A DNA stretch of 64,000 nt. Origin: Kitasatospora sp. CB01950. Its GTDB lineage: Bacteria > Actinomycetota > Actinomycetes > Streptomycetales > Streptomycetaceae. This document shows, piece by piece, positions 61,613 through 64,000 of the stretch (within the stretch, counting starts at the first letter, position 1; each line of letters starts with the position of its first letter). The notes under the pieces were generated by a model. It had not been told where the DNA came from. It saw only the letters and a list, made by a program, of their open reading frames with translations, and did no database searches. The translations under genes were made by a program, and so were the position numbers. The stretch is taken from the NCBI RefSeq assembly GCF_001905465.1, contig NZ_LISX01000002.1:247425-311424 (forward strand), given 5' to 3'.

Positions 61613-62854
61613 GTGCCAGCGCCAAGGCAGATCAACGCAGCGACGGACGTCCGGCCCGCAGAGCGAGCCACGCTCGGGATACTGACGCGCGCCTTCCCGC
61701 CCGAACTCGTCGACCAGGTGCTGATCGACTGCGGACGGGTCGAGCAGCGCAACCGCCTGCTGCCGGCCCGGGTGGTGGTCTACTTCGTCCTCGCGATGGC
61801 GCTGTTCGGCGGCCACGGGTACCCGGAGGTCGGCCGGCTGCTGGTCTGCGACCTGGAGCGGGAACCCTGGTGGCCGCAGGGTCGTCAACTGCCCACCGCC
61901 GCCGCGATCGGACGGGCCCGGCTGCGGCTCGGAGCGGAGCCGCTGCGCCGCCTGTTCGAACAGACCTGCCCACCGCCGGCCGCCCGCACCACCACCGATG
62001 CGTGGTACCGCGGCCGCCGGCTGGTCGCCCTGGACGGCGCGATCCTCGACGTCCCGGACACCCAGCCGAACGCCGATCACTTCGGCCACTCCGTCCGCAC
62101 CACCACCCAAGCCGCCCGTACCGCCGCCCGAGCCGCCACGAGGCCGCCGACCCGGCCCGCCGACGAGGAGTCCGTCAGCTACCCGCAGGCCCGCGTCAGC
62201 GCCCTGGTCGAGTGCGGCACGGGCACCGCACTCACCGCTGACGTCGGGCCGCTGTCGACCCACGAGCGCGCCCTCGCCGAGGCCATCTACCCGACGCTGA
62301 CCCGCGACATGATCGTCCTCGCCGATCGCGGCACCACCGACCCCGCGACCTGGCAGGCAGCCCTCGCGGGCGGCGCGGACCTGCTCTGGCAGGTGCCGTC
62401 CCGTCTCCAACTCCCCTTCACCACACGGCTGGACGACGGCTCCCACCTGACCGCCCCGGCCGGCGAACCCGTCGGTACCGGCGGCCCCGCCCACCGCGCA
62501 CAGGTCCGCGTCATCGACTTCGCCCTCGACACCGACCGTCGCAACGACCCGCCCCACCGGCTGATCACCTCCCTCCTCGACCCCGCCGACGCCCCGGCCG
62601 CCGACCTCGCCGCCCGCTACGCCCACCAGTCCCGCAGCGGAACGGCGCTCGACCGCCTGACGCCGCCTCACCCGGCCCGCACGCTGCGCTCCCGCCACCC
62701 CGACGGCATCGAGCAGGAGATCTTCGCCCTGCTGCTCCTCGACCGCGCCTTCCCCTCCGCCGGACCCTCCGCCGGGCCCGCCACCGCGCCCACCGCCGCC
62801 GTCCCTGCCCAGGCAGCGCCGCCCACCGTGCAGGTAGTGTCCGCGCCCCACTGA
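61613..62854 (+). pseudogene. IS4-family transposase, truncated and without catalytic Glu
   Basis: About 413 codons from GTG 61613. The N-terminus (AERATLGILTRAFPPELVDQ, VVVYFVLAMALF) is typical of actinobacterial IS4 transposases. The first Asp (RLVALDGAILDVPDT) and second Asp (IVLADRGTTD) are present. The YxxRWxIE region, which should supply the Glu, reads ARYAHQSRSGTALDRL and lacks it. After LRSRHPDGIEQEIFALLLL the usual last 80 or so residues are replaced by a Pro/Ala-rich tail. It is either a decayed element or a domesticated protein. Confidence 0.7.
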
Positions 62855-63019
62855 CACACCCCACTGACACGCCCTACCGACGCACCCGGGGGCGCGCCCG
62901 GGGGACGGCGCGGTGTGGCCAATGTCGCACAGCGGATCTCCGCAGCTCGTGGGGGGTATGACGGTCGGCTGCAGGTAGGCTGCGGGCTGCCCGTCCCCCG
63001 AGCTGTGAGGAGTTTGCGC

Positions 63020-64000
63020 GTGTCTGCGATCACCGTGGTGGGGATCGGTGCGGACGGCTGGCCGGGGCTGTCCCCGGCCGCCCGGGAGGCACTGTGCGCG
63101 GCGGACGCGGTGCTGGGCGGGGCCCGGCAGTTGGCGCTGCTGCCGGGCGAGGTGACGGCGGAACGGGTGTCGTGGCCGTCGCCGTTGCGTCCGGCGGTGC
63201 CGGGGTTGCCGGACCGGCTCGCGGGACGGCGGCTGGTGGTGCTGGCGAGTGGCGATCCGATGTTCTACGGGATCGGGCGGACGCTGGTCGAGTGCGGCAT
63301 ACCGGCGTCCTCGCTGCGGGTGCTGCCGCATCCGTCCTCGGTGTCGCTGGCGTGCGCCCGGCTGGGCTGGGCGGTGGAGGAGACCGAGGTGGTGACGCTG
63401 GTCGGCCGCGCCCCGGAGACCCTGCACGCGGCGCTCTACCCGGGCCGCCGCATCCTGGTGCTGAGCGCGAACGCCTCGACTCCGGAGCTGGTGGCGAAGC
63501 TGCTGAGGGAACGCGGCTTCGGCCCGAGCCGGATCCGAGTGCTGGAGCAACTCGGCGGCCCCACCGAGGCGTTGCACGAGGGCGTGGCGGACGGCTGGTC
63601 GCTGCCGCCGGGCGATCCGCTGAACGTGCTGGCCATCGACTGCGCGGCCGCCGAACCGAACGCGCCGCGCCAGCAACTGACTTCCGGCCTGTGTGACGAA
63701 CTCTTCGAGTCCGACGGACAGTTGACGAAGCGTCACATTCGCGCGGCGACGCTCGCGGCGCTCGGTCCGGCCCCGGGCGAGCTGCTCTGGGACATCGGCG
63801 GCGGCTCCGGCTCGATCGGCATCGAATGGCTGCGGGCGCACCGCAGTTGCCGGGCGGTCAGTGTGGAGCGCGACCCGGTGCGGGTGGAGCGGATCGTCCG
63901 CAACGCGGCCGCCCTGGGGGTGCCGCGGCTGCGGGTGGTGCACGGCTCGGCGCCGGCGGCGCTGGCCGGACTGGACGTCCCCGACGCGGTGTTCGTCGGC
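63020..64000 (+). CDS. cobL: Precorrin-6Y C5,15-methyltransferase (decarboxylating), 5' part
   Basis: At least 327 residues, continuing past the window. The N-terminal CobE-type half (ITVVGIGADGWPGLSPAARE, LASGDPMFYGIGRTL, LPHPSSVSLACARLGW) is the C5-methyltransferase. The C-terminal half begins with LTKRHIRAATLAALGPAPGE and LLWDIGGGSGSIGIEWLR, the SAM-binding C15-methylase/decarboxylase. It acts in the aerobic-type cobalamin pathway. GTG 63020 has GAGGAG 7 bp upstream. No cobalamin riboswitch is recognisable in the 165 bp before it. Confidence 0.92.
   Translation, partial: MSAITVVGIGADGWPGLSPAAREALCAADAVLGGARQLALLPGEVTAERVSWPSPLRPAVPGLPDRLAGRRLVVLASGDPMFYGIGRTLVECGIPASSLRVLPHPSSVSLACARLGWAVEETEVVTLVGRAPETLHAALYPGRRILVLSANASTPELVAKLLRERGFGPSRIRVLEQLGGPTEALHEGVADGWSLPPGDPLNVLAIDCAAAEPNAPRQQLTSGLCDELFESDGQLTKRHIRAATLAALGPAPGELLWDIGGGSGSIGIEWLRAHRSCRAVSVERDPVRVERIVRNAAALGVPRLRVVHGSAPAALAGLDVPDAVFVG

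Noticed and set aside
62855..63019. Cobalamin riboswitch before cobL
   Set aside because: No B12-box-like conserved segment or matching stem arrangement could be found. Only a short CCCGGG hairpin and a normal ribosome site are seen.

Overview
The window is very GC-rich actinobacterial chromosome, most likely Streptomyces or Kitasatospora (Streptomycetaceae). This rests on codon bias, frequent GTG starts with ATGA/GTGA overlaps, SigE-type and ECF sigma factors, a SpoIIE-type phosphatase, an NsrR-hmp pair and a rare in-frame TTA codon. The genus cannot be fixed from sequence alone.

Layout. 0-13 kb: an MFS transporter (cut by the window edge), a Tat-exported flavin amine oxidase, a GT-B-like protein, an NB-ARC/TPR ATPase, a sigma factor with its membrane partner, a TetR regulator with an acyl-CoA dehydrogenase/SDR operon, and a second sigma/membrane pair. 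13-25 kb: an atypical SDR, a tRNA-like gene, a nine-copy palindrome array of about 47-bp period, an acyl-CoA synthetase, a response regulator, a sensor kinase, a PAS-GAF-SpoIIE-HATPase protein, murQ, a GT39-like membrane protein and a HEAT-like protein. 26.4-51.0 kb: a compact biosynthetic gene cluster. 51-64 kb: hmp and nsrR with two matching operators, an acyl-CoA carboxyltransferase, a stretch of truncated genes, IS remnants and small genes, a hydrolase/MarR pair, a decayed IS4-type transposase and the start of cobL.

The cluster at 26.4-51.0 kb is the main find. It has no modular PKS or NRPS. It carries three discrete carrier proteins, an aaRS-like amino acid:carrier-protein ligase, an Sfp-type PPTase, a free-standing condensation enzyme, two AMP-forming ligases and five thiolase-fold proteins: one intact KS, one KS with His replaced by Asn, one half-KS, one KASIII with Asn replaced by His, and one short KASIII-like protein. 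It also carries 4-hydroxymandelate synthase, a hydroxymandelate-oxidase-like enzyme, an HpgT-like aminotransferase, a 2-oxoacid dehydrogenase E1 alpha/beta pair without E2 or E3, a PhyH oxygenase, a methyltransferase, an esterase, a glycosyltransferase and an ABC exporter. Inferred logic: an aryl-glyoxylate/arylglycine unit and an amino-acyl thioester are made, loaded on carrier proteins, and joined by Claisen and amide chemistry. The product is unknown. Three of the cluster's promoter regions each hold a DasR/HutC-like palindrome of the form TGGT-N4-ACCW, the first gene of the long operon has a TTA codon, and no regulator gene lies inside the cluster.

Short repeats are a theme of the window. 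A GGAAAGCG(C/G)TTTCC palindrome occurs as the array and as scattered single or double copies, two of them in frame in the ATP-lid region of a histidine kinase. Many otherwise ordinary genes carry in-frame minisatellites in linkers or tails.
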